From Stagnimonas aquatica (GTDB lineage Bacteria > Pseudomonadota > Gammaproteobacteria > Nevskiales > Nevskiaceae), in assembly GCF_003730135.1 (NCBI RefSeq), contig NZ_RJVO01000001.1:706001-770000 (forward strand): a DNA stretch of 64,000 nt, in the 5' to 3' direction. Of this stretch, positions 19,488 to 29,380 are shown in pieces (the first letter of the stretch is position 1; each line of letters begins with the position of its first letter). A program made the position numbers and the translations under genes. The notes under the pieces are model-generated. The model did no database searches. It was not told the DNA's origin and saw only the letters and a list, made by a program, of their open reading frames with translations.

Positions 19488-20096
19488 TCAGGCGCTATCC
19501 ACCTGCAACAGCATCTGCACCAGCTGCGCCAGATTGCGGGCCTCCATCTTCTGCATCACGTGCGCGCGGTGCAGTTCGACGGTGCGCTCGCTCAGGCCGA
19601 GATCCAGCGCCACCGCCTTGTTGGCCTGGCCGGCGACGATGCGCCGGGCCACCTCGCGCTCGCGCGGGGTGAGTTCCTCGAAGTGCTGACGCAGCTGATC
19701 GCGGCCGGCCAGCGCGGCGCGCTCACGGGCGTCCTGGTCCAGCGCCTTCTGCACGCGGCGGATCAGGTCGTCGTCCTTGAAGGGCTTTTGCAGGAAGTCC
19801 AGCGCACCGGCGCGCATCGCCTCCACCGCCATCGGCACATCGCCGTGGCCGGTGATGAAGATCACCGGCAGGGTCCAGCCGCGCCGGTTCAGCTCCTGCT
19901 GAAGTTCCAGGCCGCTCATCCGTGGCATACGCACGTCCAGCACCAGGCAGCCGGCCAGCTCGCTGCGGTACTGGCGCAGAAAGCTGGTGGCGTCGGCGAA
20001 CAACTGGCTGCGCAGGCCCACCGAGCGCAGCAGCATGGCGATGCTGTCGCGCACCGCCTCTTCGTCATCGACGATGAAAACCGTACCGGTGTCCAT
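19488..20096 (-). CDS. fixJ: FixJ-type response regulator
   Basis: A 202-residue regulator: receiver domain with phospho-acceptor Asp54 (LVLDVRMP), the conserved Thr (ITGHGD) and Lys (LQKPF), a linker, then a LuxR-type helix-turn-helix (LTPREREVARRIVAGQANKAVALDLGLSERTVE). FixJ activates fixK/fnr-type and cbb3 genes at low oxygen in rhizobia. Here it is 11 bp after fixL, so the pair is one operon, and fnr follows after about 170 bp. Confidence 0.88.
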   Translation of the reverse strand: MDTGTVFIVDDEEAVRDSIAMLLRSVGLRSQLFADATSFLRQYRSELAGCLVLDVRMPRMSGLELQQELNRRGWTLPVIFITGHGDVPMAVEAMRAGALDFLQKPFKDDDLIRRVQKALDQDARERAALAGRDQLRQHFEELTPREREVARRIVAGQANKAVALDLGLSERTVELHRAHVMQKMEARNLAQLVQMLLQVDSA

Positions 20097-20107
20097 GCTC
20101 CCTCACA

Positions 20108-21577
20108 TTAGGCCGTTGGCAGGCGCACCACGAAGGTGGCGCCGCCCATCGCGTTGCCACGGTAGCTCATCTCGCCACCGTGGGCGGCGATGATCGACTG
20201 GCAGATCGACAAGCCCAGGCCCATGCCCTGGTGCTTGGTGGTGTAGAACGGCTCGAACAGGTGCGCCTCGACCGCCTCGCTGATGCCCGGCCCGCAGTCG
20301 CTGACCGCGATCTCGACAAAGCCCGCGCCGGCCGGATAGGTCTCGACCTGGATGAAGTCGCCGCTGGCGCGCTCGCTCATCGCCTCGATGCCGTTGCGCA
20401 CCAGATTCAGCACCACCTGCTGCAGCTGCACGCCGTCGCCGGTCACCGCCGGCAGTTTCGGCGTGAGCCGCAACAGCAGCCGCCAGCCGCTGTTGCGCAG
20501 CTCGAATTCCAGCAGCTTGGCGACCTCGCTGATCAGCTGGTTGCAATCCAGCCGCTCGCGCACCGCATCGCGCTTGCGGGTGAGGCTGCGCAGGCCGCGG
20601 ATCACCTGCCCGGCGCGGTCGGCCTGGGCGCTGATCTTTTCCAGGGTGCCGATCAGCTCCTCGGGCTCGGCCGTGCCGGATTGCAGCAGCCGCCGGCAGG
20701 CATTGGCGTAGTTGGCGATGGCGGTGAGCGGCTGGTTCACCTCGTGGGCGATGCCGCTGACCATCTCGCCCAGCGTACCGATGCGGCCGGCGTGGGTGAG
20801 CCGGGCGCGCAGCTCCTCGGCCTCGTGCTCGGCGCTGAGCAGGGCCGAGCGGTCGACGATCTCGCTGATCAGCAGTGGCTCCTGCTGCTCCGCTTCGACG
20901 CTGTAGGCCGCGTAGTTGCTGGTATGCACGACGGTGCCGTCGCCGCGCAGATAGCGCCACTCGTAGCGGCTGGCGGGCTGCTCGTCGCCTAGCGCCTCCA
21001 GCTGCTGGCGGGCGCCGGCGCGGTCGTCCGGGTGCAGCAGGTCCAGCTGCGAGTGCCGGAGCATCTCCGCTTCGCTGCGTCCGAGCAGGGCGCAGCAGGC
21101 GCGATTGGCCTTGATGATCTGGCCGTCGAGGCTGGTGATCAGGATCGGCGTCGGCGCGTTCTCGAAGATCACCCGCAGCTCGTCGGCCTGGTGCTTGAGC
21201 TGGGCCTGCTGGCGCAGGCGCTCGGAAATGTCGCGCAGGATGCCGACATAGCCGCGCTCCTTGCCCTTGATGAACTCACCCACCGACAGCTCGATCGGCA
21301 CGGTGCTGCCGTCCTTGCGCTGGGCCGTCACCTGACGGCCGATGCCGATGATGCGGGCCTGCTGGGTCTTCTGATAGCGCAGCAGGTAGCCGTCGTGCTC
21401 CTGACGGTAGGGAGCGGGCATGAGCATGCTCAGGTTCTCGCCCATCACCTCGCTGGGCGTGTAGCCGAACAGCACTTCGGCGGCGCGGTTGAAGCGGGTG
21501 ATGCGGCCGCGCTCGTCGGCCAGGATCATGGCGTCGACAGCGGCGTCGAGCAGCGCACTAAGACGGTCTTCGGCCAC
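20108..21577 (-). CDS. fixL: FixL-type haem PAS histidine kinase
   Basis: A 489-residue soluble sensor kinase: PAS1 (residues 5-120), PAS2 (131-245), HisKA with His278 ([11 protein letters not shown]) and HATPase (N box [19 protein letters not shown]). PAS1 keeps the haem-binding His61 (YRQEHDGY) and Arg81 (IIGIGR), spaced 20 residues apart as His200/Arg220 are in Bradyrhizobium FixL, so it probably binds haem and senses oxygen. No membrane segment is seen. Confidence 0.88.
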   Translation of the reverse strand: MAEDRLSALLDAAVDAMILADERGRITRFNRAAEVLFGYTPSEVMGENLSMLMPAPYRQEHDGYLLRYQKTQQARIIGIGRQVTAQRKDGSTVPIELSVGEFIKGKERGYVGILRDISERLRQQAQLKHQADELRVIFENAPTPILITSLDGQIIKANRACCALLGRSEAEMLRHSQLDLLHPDDRAGARQQLEALGDEQPASRYEWRYLRGDGTVVHTSNYAAYSVEAEQQEPLLISEIVDRSALLSAEHEAEELRARLTHAGRIGTLGEMVSGIAHEVNQPLTAIANYANACRRLLQSGTAEPEELIGTLEKISAQADRAGQVIRGLRSLTRKRDAVRERLDCNQLISEVAKLLEFELRNSGWRLLLRLTPKLPAVTGDGVQLQQVVLNLVRNGIEAMSERASGDFIQVETYPAGAGFVEIAVSDCGPGISEAVEAHLFEPFYTTKHQGMGLGLSICQSIIAAHGGEMSYRGNAMGGATFVVRLPTA

Positions 21578-21774
21578 GACGGGCGCCTAGGTTCTGAAAC
21601 GAGAAGGGGGAGAAAGCCGCAGCAAGCGCCTCAGTGTAACGGCAGCCCCGGCGTCACCCGCCAGGGACGGACCGGCGCCACCGCATAGCAGGCGGATCGA
21701 CATGACCTTTGGTTGAACCTCGGCACCGGCGGCGACCGGCATCGCTAGACTGGGCCCCAGCTCCCCAGAGCGCA

Positions 21775-21788
21775 TTGATGTGCGTCAA
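21775..21788. promoter_or_regulatory. FNR-type box between fixL and the HDAC gene
   Basis: TTGATGTGCGTCAA is a perfect TTGAY-N4-RTCAA dyad. It is 58 bp before the HDAC start and 198 bp before fixL on the other strand. Neither side has a perfect -10 at class II spacing, so which gene it controls is open. Confidence 0.65.
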
Positions 21789-21845
21789 TGCCCACCGGCA
21801 CTCCGGGGCCGGAGAGTGCGGAGCCAGGAGAACCCAAACACCGCC

Positions 21846-22787
21846 ATGAGCTACCGCCCCGTCGCCTGGATCAGCCACCCCGATTGCCTGCGCCACGACA
21901 TGGGCGCGATGCACCCGGAGTGCGCGCAGCGGCTGAACGCGATCACCGACCGCCTGCGGATCAGCGGCCTCTACGACTTTCTGCACCACCATCCGGCACC
22001 ACTGGCGCTGCGCGAGCAGCTCGCCTGGGTGCACAGCGAGGCGCACCTCGACCGGGTTTTCCACGCCGACACCAGTCGCGGCCCGGTGGCCATCGACGGC
22101 GACACCCAGCAGTCCGAGCACACCCTCCAGGCCGCGCTGCGCGCCGCCGGCGCTGGCATCCTCGGCGTCGATCTGGCGCTGGACGGCAAGGCCGGCCTCG
22201 CCTTCTGCGCGGTACGGCCGCCGGGGCACCACTGCGAGCGCAACCGGGCGATGGGCTTCTGCTTCTTCAACAACGTCGCGGTGGCGGCGGCCCACGCGCT
22301 CAGCCGGGGGCTCAAGCGCATCGCCATCCTCGACTTCGACCTGCACTACGGCAACGGCACCGCCGACATCTTCAAGGGCGACGACCGGGTGTGGCTGTTC
22401 TCCACCTATCAGAGCCCGCTCTACCCACACTGGGCCGGCGCCCCCGAGGCGCGCAACCTGGTGGACGTGGAACTGCCCGCCTACGCCGGCAGCACGGTGT
22501 TCCGGCAGGCGGTGAGCGAACGCTGGCTGCCGCTGCTGGAAACCCTGCGCCCGCAGTTGATCCTGGTCTCGGCCGGCTTCGACGCCCACGCACAGGATCC
22601 GCTCGGCGATCTGCGCCTGGGCTTTGACGACTTCCGCTGGCTGGGCAGCGTGATTGCCGGCGTCGCCGAGAGCTGCTGCCAGGGCCGGGTGGTCGCCACC
22701 CTGGAAGGTGGCTACGAGCCGCACGCCCTGGCACGCTCGGTGGAATCCTTCCTGCTGCCCTTCGTCGGCGACGGCCTCCTGGCATGA
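21846..22787 (+). CDS. Histone deacetylase-like amidohydrolase
   Basis: A 313-residue HDAC-superfamily enzyme of the class II type. It has the HxPGHH catalytic pair as RPPGHH (His128-His129), zinc ligands Asp165 and His167 (LDFDLHYGNGT) and the third Asp in SAGFDAH, and a C-terminal LEGGYEPHAL segment. Bacterial members deacetylate acetyl-lysine or acetylpolyamines. It overlaps the following acetyltransferase gene by four bases, which argues for a lysine deacetylase/acetylase pair. Confidence 0.88.
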   Translation: MSYRPVAWISHPDCLRHDMGAMHPECAQRLNAITDRLRISGLYDFLHHHPAPLALREQLAWVHSEAHLDRVFHADTSRGPVAIDGDTQQSEHTLQAALRAAGAGILGVDLALDGKAGLAFCAVRPPGHHCERNRAMGFCFFNNVAVAAAHALSRGLKRIAILDFDLHYGNGTADIFKGDDRVWLFSTYQSPLYPHWAGAPEARNLVDVELPAYAGSTVFRQAVSERWLPLLETLRPQLILVSAGFDAHAQDPLGDLRLGFDDFRWLGSVIAGVAESCCQGRVVATLEGGYEPHALARSVESFLLPFVGDGLLA

Positions 22788-25063
22788 CCATCCGCCATCT
22801 CGACAGCCTGCTGCGTGCCGACACGGTGATCTGCGTCGGCGACAGCGCGGAACCGGCGCTGCGGCAGATGCTCGACAACCTGCGCGCCCAGCCGGCCTTG
22901 CGGCTGGTGCGGACCGACGCCGCACTCGCCGGCTGGCCGCCCGGAACGCAGCGCAGTTGCGCGCTGATCGCCGACCCGGCGCTCGCCGATGCCCGCCTGA
23001 TCGCCCGCCTCGGCGAGCGCGGCTGCCACGCCCTGCTGTGGCCGCATTCGCAGGCGCCCGAGCAGACGCTGCTGGCGGAAACGCGGCGCCAGGGCCTGCG
23101 TCTGCTCGGGCCGCGCAGCGGCGGCGTCATCCACCCTGCCGCCGGCCTCAATGCCGCCAGCTTCCCCTGCGCGCCCAGCGAAGGCGGGCTGGCGCTGATC
23201 GCGCAGTCGCAGTCGATTGCCGCCGCCGCGCTGGACTGGGCCACCGGCCGCCACCTGGGCTTCTCCTGGGTGGCGATCAGCGGCGCCGAGGCCGATGTCG
23301 ATGTCGCCGACCTGCTCGACTACGCCGCGCTGGACCCGCACACCCGGGGCGTGGTGCTGCAACTGAGCCATCTGCGCGGCGGCCGCAAGTTCATGTCGGC
23401 GGCGCGCGCCTGTGCGCGCCTGAAGCCGGTGGTGGTGCTGCAAACCCAGCCCGCCGCCCGCATCGGTCTGGGGCCAGATCCGGTGCGCTCCACCGCCTTC
23501 GCCCGCGCCGGCATGGTGGAATGCGAGAACCTGCCCGGCCTGTTTGACGCGCTCGCGGCGCTGCACCGCCTGCCAGCCTTGCAGAGCCCGCAGGCCCTGG
23601 TAGTGGGCAATGGCGCCGGCATCTGCACCCTGGGCGTCGATGCCCTGGCGCGCCAGGGCATCGGCCCGCTGGCGCTGGACGAAACCCTGCGCGCGCAGTT
23701 GCCGAGGCACCGCCAGGCCGGCGGCGCGCTGGACTTCGGCAGCGCCCCGGCGACAGTGCTCGCCAAGGCCCTGTTCCAGCTGCTCGCCGACCCCCGCCTG
23801 CCGGCGCTGCTGCTGATCCACAGCCCCGCCACCGGCTCCTCGCACAGCGAGCTGGCGGAGTTGATCAGCCAGCGCCCCGATCCGCGACTGCTCACCGTCT
23901 GGCTCGGTCTAGACAGCGTGATGCCGGCGCGCAACCGCTGCGCCCAGGCCGGGCTGGCCACCTTCACCTCCGCCGACGCCGCCGCCCGCGCGCTGCGCTA
24001 CCGCTGGGAATACCACCGGCGCCGCGAGCTGCTCACCCAGACGCCACCCCCGCAGCACCTGCCCGAGGCCGACCCGGAAGCGCTGCGCCGGCAGTTGCAG
24101 GCGCGCGCGCTGGCCGGCCCCGCCGCGCTGAGCACCGCCGAGCTGGCGCAGTTGCTCGCCAGCTACGGCCTGCCGGCGGCGCAGCCCGGCGCCAGCCCGA
24201 GGCTGGAAGTCGGCATCGCCAGCCACCCCGAACTCGGCCTGCACCTGCAAGCCACCCGCCCCGGCGGGATCACCGCCTACGGCTTCGCGCCTCTCGATGC
24301 CCTGCTCGCCGGACGCCTGCTGGACCGCGCCGGAGTGCCGCCCGAGGACGAGGCGCGGCCGGCGCTCGCCACCGCCCTGGTGCAACTGGCGCAGTTGCTG
24401 GTGGACCAGCCCTGGCTGAGCGCGCTGGGCCTGAGGCTTTGCGTCGATGGCGAACACGCCAGTTGGCTCACCCAGAGCGGCCACGCCACCCTCTGCGCCA
24501 CCCCGCCGGGCGAGCGCCAGCGTCTGGCACTGGCGCCCTGGCCGGGCGAGCTTTCGGGGCGGATCGAAGCCAGCAACGGCCGTCGCTACCGCGTGCGCGC
24601 GGTGCGTCCGGCCGACGAGCCGGCCCTGATCCGCCTGTTGCAGAAGCTCGACGCCGAGGAGGTGCGCATGCGCTTCTTCGCCTACATCCGCCACTTCAGC
24701 CATGCGATGGGCGCGCGCATGACCCAGATCGACTACGACCGCGAGATGTCGCTGGTGCTGGTGCCGGAAGGCAGCGATCCCGACGAGGTGATGGCGATCG
24801 CCACCCTGGTCGCCGACCCCGATGGCCGACACGCTGAGTTTGGTCTGCTGGTGCACCACGATCATGCCCAGTGCGGCCTCGGCCGCGCGCTCCTGCAACG
24901 CCTGCTCGACCACGCCTGGCAACGCGGCATCGGCCAGGTTTACGGCGTGGTGCTGAGCGAGAACACGCCGATGCTCAAGGCCGCACAGAAGCTCGGCTTC
25001 CACCGCCGCGCCGAGCCGGAGGAGCCGGGCTGCGTGCGGGTGGAGATCAACGCGCCGGCCTAG
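22784..25063 (+). CDS. Pat/YfiQ-like protein acetyltransferase (acyl-CoA synthetase-like plus GNAT)
   Basis: A 759-residue fusion: an NDP-forming acyl-CoA synthetase-like region (CoA-binding about 1-125, ligase-like to about 420, shortened ATP-grasp-like stretch to about 590) and a C-terminal GNAT domain (about 595-755) with the acetyl-CoA loop QCGLGRALL. Enterobacterial PatZ is nearly 890 residues, so the middle is shorter here. It probably acetylates lysines of metabolic enzymes. Overlap with the HDAC gene (ATGA) gives a writer/eraser operon behind an FNR box. Confidence 0.82.
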   Translation: MTIRHLDSLLRADTVICVGDSAEPALRQMLDNLRAQPALRLVRTDAALAGWPPGTQRSCALIADPALADARLIARLGERGCHALLWPHSQAPEQTLLAETRRQGLRLLGPRSGGVIHPAAGLNAASFPCAPSEGGLALIAQSQSIAAAALDWATGRHLGFSWVAISGAEADVDVADLLDYAALDPHTRGVVLQLSHLRGGRKFMSAARACARLKPVVVLQTQPAARIGLGPDPVRSTAFARAGMVECENLPGLFDALAALHRLPALQSPQALVVGNGAGICTLGVDALARQGIGPLALDETLRAQLPRHRQAGGALDFGSAPATVLAKALFQLLADPRLPALLLIHSPATGSSHSELAELISQRPDPRLLTVWLGLDSVMPARNRCAQAGLATFTSADAAARALRYRWEYHRRRELLTQTPPPQHLPEADPEALRRQLQARALAGPAALSTAELAQLLASYGLPAAQPGASPRLEVGIASHPELGLHLQATRPGGITAYGFAPLDALLAGRLLDRAGVPPEDEARPALATALVQLAQLLVDQPWLSALGLRLCVDGEHASWLTQSGHATLCATPPGERQRLALAPWPGELSGRIEASNGRRYRVRAVRPADEPALIRLLQKLDAEEVRMRFFAYIRHFSHAMGARMTQIDYDREMSLVLVPEGSDPDEVMAIATLVADPDGRHAEFGLLVHHDHAQCGLGRALLQRLLDHAWQRGIGQVYGVVLSENTPMLKAAQKLGFHRRAEPEEPGCVRVEINAPA

Positions 25064-25075
25064 CCTAGGCCGTAC

Positions 25076-25375
25076 CGCGATCGGTCGTTCCCTTGTGCAG
25101 GCTCATGTGGTGCTGGCAGTCGTGCTCCACATCCTGTTCGAGAAAGGCAGCCGTCGTCAGCGAAGATTCGTGCTTGGCCACGCTGGCAAGGCCGGTGTGC
25201 AATGCCTCGTCGATGGCAGCATGGAACACCTGCCGGCCAATCCCGACTCGACCATACGCCGTGACACGCGCATTCTTGGCGCAGCTTTCCTGCCAAGGCT
25301 ATCGGGCATCGTTGCTACCAAACTCCGCCGCCCCATTTCTTCCGGCAAGCAACAACCCACCAACACATCACGGCT
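25076..25375. repeat. Dispersed ~300-bp repeat, uninterrupted copy
   Basis: This gene-free stretch between two convergent genes is about 85 % identical by eye to 48530-48700 joined to 49046-49180. On the minus strand one frame stays open across most of it (for example HESSLTTAAF) and is conserved between the copies, so it may be a remnant of a protein-coding or mobile element. No known family is recognised. Confidence 0.6.
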
Positions 25376-25393
25376 AGCAGACGGTGGTATGGC

Positions 25394-27784
25394 TCAGACG
25401 ACTGGCCGTGCCTCGCGCGGCATGCCCAGCCCGCGTTCGGCGATGAGGTTGAGCTGGATCTCGTTGGTGCCGCCATAGATGGTGTCGGCGCGCGAGAAGA
25501 AGAACAGTTGCTGCAAGGGCCGCGCGGCTTCGTCACCGCCCTCGCCTTCGGCGCCGAGCACGTCCATGCCCAGCTTGCCGAGATCGCGGTGCCAGTTGCT
25601 CCAGGCGTACTTGTAGACCAGGGCCTCGCGGCCGAGGCTCAGCTGATCGTCGCTCGCCAGCATGCGTAGCGCGTGGTAGCGCAGCACCTTCAGCCCACCC
25701 CAGGCGGCGGCGATGCGGTTGCGGACGAACGGGTCGCGATCCAGGCCGCGCTGGCGGGCCGCCGCCACCACCCGCTCCAGCTCGTGCAGGAAGTGCATTT
25801 GCTGGCCCAGCGTGGAAACGCCGCGCTCGATCTCCAAGAGACCCATCGCCACCTTCCAGCCCTCGCCCGGCTTGCCGACGAGATGGGCGGCTTCGGCTTT
25901 GGCGCCGTCGAAGAACACCTCGTTGAACTCGCTGCCGCCGCCCAGCTGGCGGATCGGGCGGATCTCGATGCCCGGCTGGTCCAGCGGCAGCAGCAGGAAG
26001 CTCAGGCCCTTGTTGCCCTTGCTGCCCGGCTCGCTGCGCGCCAGCACGAAGATCCATTCCGACTCGTGCGCCAGCGAGGTCCAGATCTTCTGGCCCTGCA
26101 CGCGCCAGCTGCCGTCGGCCTCCTGCCAGCAACGGGTCTGGACGTTGGCGAGGTCGGAGCCGGCATTGGGCTCGGAATAGCCCTGCGCCCAGTATTCGCT
26201 GCCGTCGAGGATGCGCGGCAGGAAGCGCTGTTGCTGCTCCGGCGTGCCGAACTTGATGAGCGTCGGACCGATCAGGCCCTCGCCGATGTGGCCCATGCGG
26301 CCGGGGCCGCCGACGCGGGCGTACTCCTCGTGAAAGACCACCTGCTCGGCGATGGAAAGACCCCGACCGCCATGCGCCTTCGGCCAGCCGACGCCGGTCC
26401 AGCCGCCGGCGGCCAGTTCACGTTCCCATTCCTTGCGCAGCGCCGGATCGGCCTCTTCATCGCCGGGGCCACCGCGATGTTTGAGCGAGGCATAGCGGCC
26501 GCTGAGATGGCGCTGCATCCAGCCGGCGATCTCTTCGCGAAACGCCGCCAATGCTCCCTCCCCCGTAGGCGGGAGCGAGCTGGGATCGGGGCGTTCCGGC
26601 GCCCTGACCAAACGCCCCCGCTCTGGCCCTCCCCCGCTAGCAGGGGAGGGAACCGGTGCTTCGGAAAAGACCTGTGCGGCCACCTGCTCGCGCAGCGCCT
26701 CCGCGCTACCCAGCCAGTGGCTCGAAGCCTGCGCGCGCTTGAAGTAGAGCTGCGGGTCGTATTCCCAGGTGAAGCCGACGCCGCCGTGCAACTGGATCGC
26801 CTCCTGCGCGCACCAGTACAGGGTGTCGGAGGCCAGTGCCTTGGCAGCCGCGCACTCGGCGACGCACTCCGCCAGCCCGGCGCCGGTGGCGAGTTGCGCG
26901 GCCGCGCCGGCCACCGCCGAGCGCAGCGCCTCGACGCGCACCATCATCTCCGCACAGCGGTGCTTGACCGCCTGAAAGCCGGCGATGGCGCGGCCGAATT
27001 GCTTGCGGGTCGCGGTGTAGGCCACCGTCAGATCGAGGCAGGCCTGCGCCGCGCCCAACTGCTCGGCAGCGATGTACAGGCGCACTCGCGCGGCGGCGGC
27101 GGCGTAACCGGCGGCGGCGCGCTCGCCGTCGTCCAGGCGCTCGGCGGCGACCGCGTGCAACTCGGCCTCGGCAAAGCGACGGCCCTGGTCAAACCCGGGC
27201 TGGCTGCGGACGCGCAGGCCGTCGGCCTCGCGGCGAACCAGGAACAGGCCCGGCAGCGCCTCGCCCTCGACCGCCGCCAGCAACAGCAGTGCATCGGCGC
27301 TGTCGCCCTCGGGCAGGCGCGCAGCGCGACCGCTCAGGCTCCAGCCCTCAGCTTGCGGGCTGGCCTGGAGCGCGGTGGCGGCGAGAAAGCCACGCGCATC
27401 GGATGGCAGCGGCGCACTTAGCCGAAGCTCGCCCGCAGCGAGGGCCGGCAACCAGGCGGCGCGCGCCGCGTCGTCGGCGACTTCCAGCAACAGGGTGCTG
27501 GCGAGGCAGACGCTGGAGAAGAACGGCGCGCAGAGCAGGCGGTAGCCGCAGACTTCCTGCACCAGCGCCAGCTCCACCGGGCCGAGACCCAGGCCACCCA
27601 GCTCCTCCGGCACGGCGATGCCGCACCAGCCGAGTTCGGTGGCGATGCGGCTCCAGACCGAGAGGTCGTAGCCGCGCTCGCTGTCCATCGCGGCACGTAC
27701 CGCCGCCGAAGTGCTGACATCGGCGAGCAGACTTTCGGCCGATTCGCGGATCAGCCGCTGATCGTCATTCAGGGAGAGATTCAT
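25394..27784 (-). CDS. Fused double acyl-CoA dehydrogenase (FadE34-like)
   Basis: A 796-residue protein with two acyl-CoA dehydrogenase domains: residues 1-375 and 415-796. The second has the complete FAD/substrate motifs (WAQGYSEPNAGSDLA, QKIWTSLAHES, YGGTNEIQLNLI). Fused dehydrogenases of this type act on steroid or bile-acid side chains as CoA thioesters (FadE34 of mycobacteria). Between the domains residues 379-411 are encoded by a palindromic repeat element (26554-26650) read in frame. Frame and motifs are otherwise intact. It lies at the distal end of the minus-strand steroid genes. Confidence 0.82.
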   Translation of the reverse strand: MNLSLNDDQRLIRESAESLLADVSTSAAVRAAMDSERGYDLSVWSRIATELGWCGIAVPEELGGLGLGPVELALVQEVCGYRLLCAPFFSSVCLASTLLLEVADDAARAAWLPALAAGELRLSAPLPSDARGFLAATALQASPQAEGWSLSGRAARLPEGDSADALLLLAAVEGEALPGLFLVRREADGLRVRSQPGFDQGRRFAEAELHAVAAERLDDGERAAAGYAAAAARVRLYIAAEQLGAAQACLDLTVAYTATRKQFGRAIAGFQAVKHRCAEMMVRVEALRSAVAGAAAQLATGAGLAECVAECAAAKALASDTLYWCAQEAIQLHGGVGFTWEYDPQLYFKRAQASSHWLGSAEALREQVAAQVFSEAPVPSPASGGGPERGRLVRAPERPDPSSLPPTGEGALAAFREEIAGWMQRHLSGRYASLKHRGGPGDEEADPALRKEWERELAAGGWTGVGWPKAHGGRGLSIAEQVVFHEEYARVGGPGRMGHIGEGLIGPTLIKFGTPEQQQRFLPRILDGSEYWAQGYSEPNAGSDLANVQTRCWQEADGSWRVQGQKIWTSLAHESEWIFVLARSEPGSKGNKGLSFLLLPLDQPGIEIRPIRQLGGGSEFNEVFFDGAKAEAAHLVGKPGEGWKVAMGLLEIERGVSTLGQQMHFLHELERVVAAARQRGLDRDPFVRNRIAAAWGGLKVLRYHALRMLASDDQLSLGREALVYKYAWSNWHRDLGKLGMDVLGAEGEGGDEAARPLQQLFFFSRADTIYGGTNEIQLNLIAERGLGMPREARPVV
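26554..26650. repeat. Palindromic repeat pair inside a coding region
   Basis: Two hairpins (CTCCCTCCCCCGTAGGCGGGAG and CCCTCCCCCGCTAGCAGGGGAGGG type) flank about 50 bp. They resemble the palindromes at 31885, 36184, 56600 and 57850. Here the element lies in frame between the two dehydrogenase domains. Confidence 0.75.
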
Positions 27785-27869
27785 GGTGGCGGATTATTCA
27801 ATCCGCCCGGCGCGCACTCATCACCCGTTGGGATGATGAGTGCCGGCCTACCGCCGCGAGACCGCGCCG

Positions 27870-29279
27870 CTACCAGACGCCGTTGGTGACCCGCACCACG
27901 TAGAAGCCGCTGTAGCCGTCGGTGTACCAGATCTCCTTGCGCTCGGGCACGAAGGCAGGGCTGGACATCGCCCAGTTGCTGGCCTCGAAGATCGGCGTGA
28001 TGCGCGGCTGCACCGGCGCGTTGAAATAGGCGATTTCACGCGGACGGCGCACGTCGCGGATGTCGAACACCCGCAGGCCGGAGATGATCATGCTGCAGGC
28101 GACGATGTCGGGGTTCACCCGCGTCGGCAGATTGCAGTAGTGGCCGGCATAGCCCTGCACCGGCAACTGCGCGCCGGGGTCGTTGGCGATGGCGTCCCGG
28201 TTCTCCGGCTGGTGCACCTCCAGGCGCAGGTCGGAGACCACCTTGGGCTTGCTCTCGTCACTGATGTCGATGATGCGGCCGGCGCCGACCAGATCGCCGT
28301 TGAAGCCGACGCTGCCGCCCTGCGAGCTGGCGGAATACTCGTCGATCTCCAGCACGTAGGGCTTGCCGTCGCGGGTGAACGGCAGGGCGTTCTGCGGAAT
28401 CGACATGCTCGGCCAGGTGACATTGCCCAGCTCGCGCACCTGCGGATTGCTCTTGCGCGCCTGGATCTCGGAGGTGTCGAGAATCAGCATGCCCTTGCCG
28501 GTGCCTTCGGCGACGTAGGCGCGGTTGCCGTCGGCGCTCAGCGACAGGCCGTGCGAGAAGATCGGACCGGTCCAGATCGGCACCGGCAGCGAAGGATTGG
28601 AGATGTCCAGAGCGGTCAGCGTCGGCGTCCCGGGCGAGGCGGAGTAGAAGGTCTTGCCGTCCGCCGTCAGGCCGCTCTCGTGGCCGAGGAAACCCAGCGC
28701 GCCGGTGAAGCGCAGCTTCGGGCTGCGGCAGTCGGCGCTGAGGTCGTAGACATCGACCAGCCCCGGGTAGAAGGCCGGGTTGCCGGTGACCGCCGCCAGC
28801 ACGCCGGCCTGCTGCGAGACCACCAGCGATTCGTGCGGCGTCAGCATCGCCGGCGTCAGCAGACGCGCGGTCAGCTTGGGCTGGGTCGGATCGCTCATGT
28901 CGAGCACATGGACGCCGCCCTGGGCGTCCACGAGATTGGTGGGATACAGCAGGGTGGTGTCGTAGTAGGCGCAGTCGTGGCCGGCCTTGTCGACATAGCG
29001 CTCCACCTTGAAGCCGCCCACGGTGCCGATCGCGTTCGGGGTGGTGTAGGAGCCGACCAACTGGGTGTTGCAGGTATAGCCCTCGGCGGCACGGCCGCTG
29101 TCGATCTCCGCCCGGCTGACCCGGCCTTGCAGGCCGGTCTCCGGTCGTGAGCCGGGGCCGCAAGCGGCCTTGGGCGTGGCTTCGCCGCTCGGGGTCGCTT
29201 CGGTCGGGGCACTGCTACCACAGGCAGCCAGGGCGGCGGAAAGGACCAGCGGACACAGCAGGGCCGGGATGCGGCTCAT
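27870..29279 (-). CDS. LVIVD-repeat beta-propeller lipoprotein
   Basis: A 469-residue lipoprotein: signal peptide with lipobox AALAAC (Cys20), a low-complexity Thr/Glu/Ala linker, then a series of LVIVD-type repeats seen as VHVLDMSDPTQP, LTALDISNPSLP, GRIIDISDESKP and LRVFDIRDVRRP. These form a beta-propeller. Such proteins are cell-surface or periplasmic and of unknown function, and often occur near steroid or hydrocarbon genes. It is 85 bp upstream of the dehydrogenase fusion. Confidence 0.78.
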   Translation of the reverse strand: MSRIPALLCPLVLSAALAACGSSAPTEATPSGEATPKAACGPGSRPETGLQGRVSRAEIDSGRAAEGYTCNTQLVGSYTTPNAIGTVGGFKVERYVDKAGHDCAYYDTTLLYPTNLVDAQGGVHVLDMSDPTQPKLTARLLTPAMLTPHESLVVSQQAGVLAAVTGNPAFYPGLVDVYDLSADCRSPKLRFTGALGFLGHESGLTADGKTFYSASPGTPTLTALDISNPSLPVPIWTGPIFSHGLSLSADGNRAYVAEGTGKGMLILDTSEIQARKSNPQVRELGNVTWPSMSIPQNALPFTRDGKPYVLEIDEYSASSQGGSVGFNGDLVGAGRIIDISDESKPKVVSDLRLEVHQPENRDAIANDPGAQLPVQGYAGHYCNLPTRVNPDIVACSMIISGLRVFDIRDVRRPREIAYFNAPVQPRITPIFEASNWAMSSPAFVPERKEIWYTDGYSGFYVVRVTNGVW

Positions 29280-29380
29280 GGTTGTTTCTCCTCGAAGAGC
29301 ACTCTTCCAGGATTATCTGAACCGCCTTTCAGATCAGCAACGGTCGCCGCGCCGAGACGGCTGTCGGCCCGGTCAAGCGC

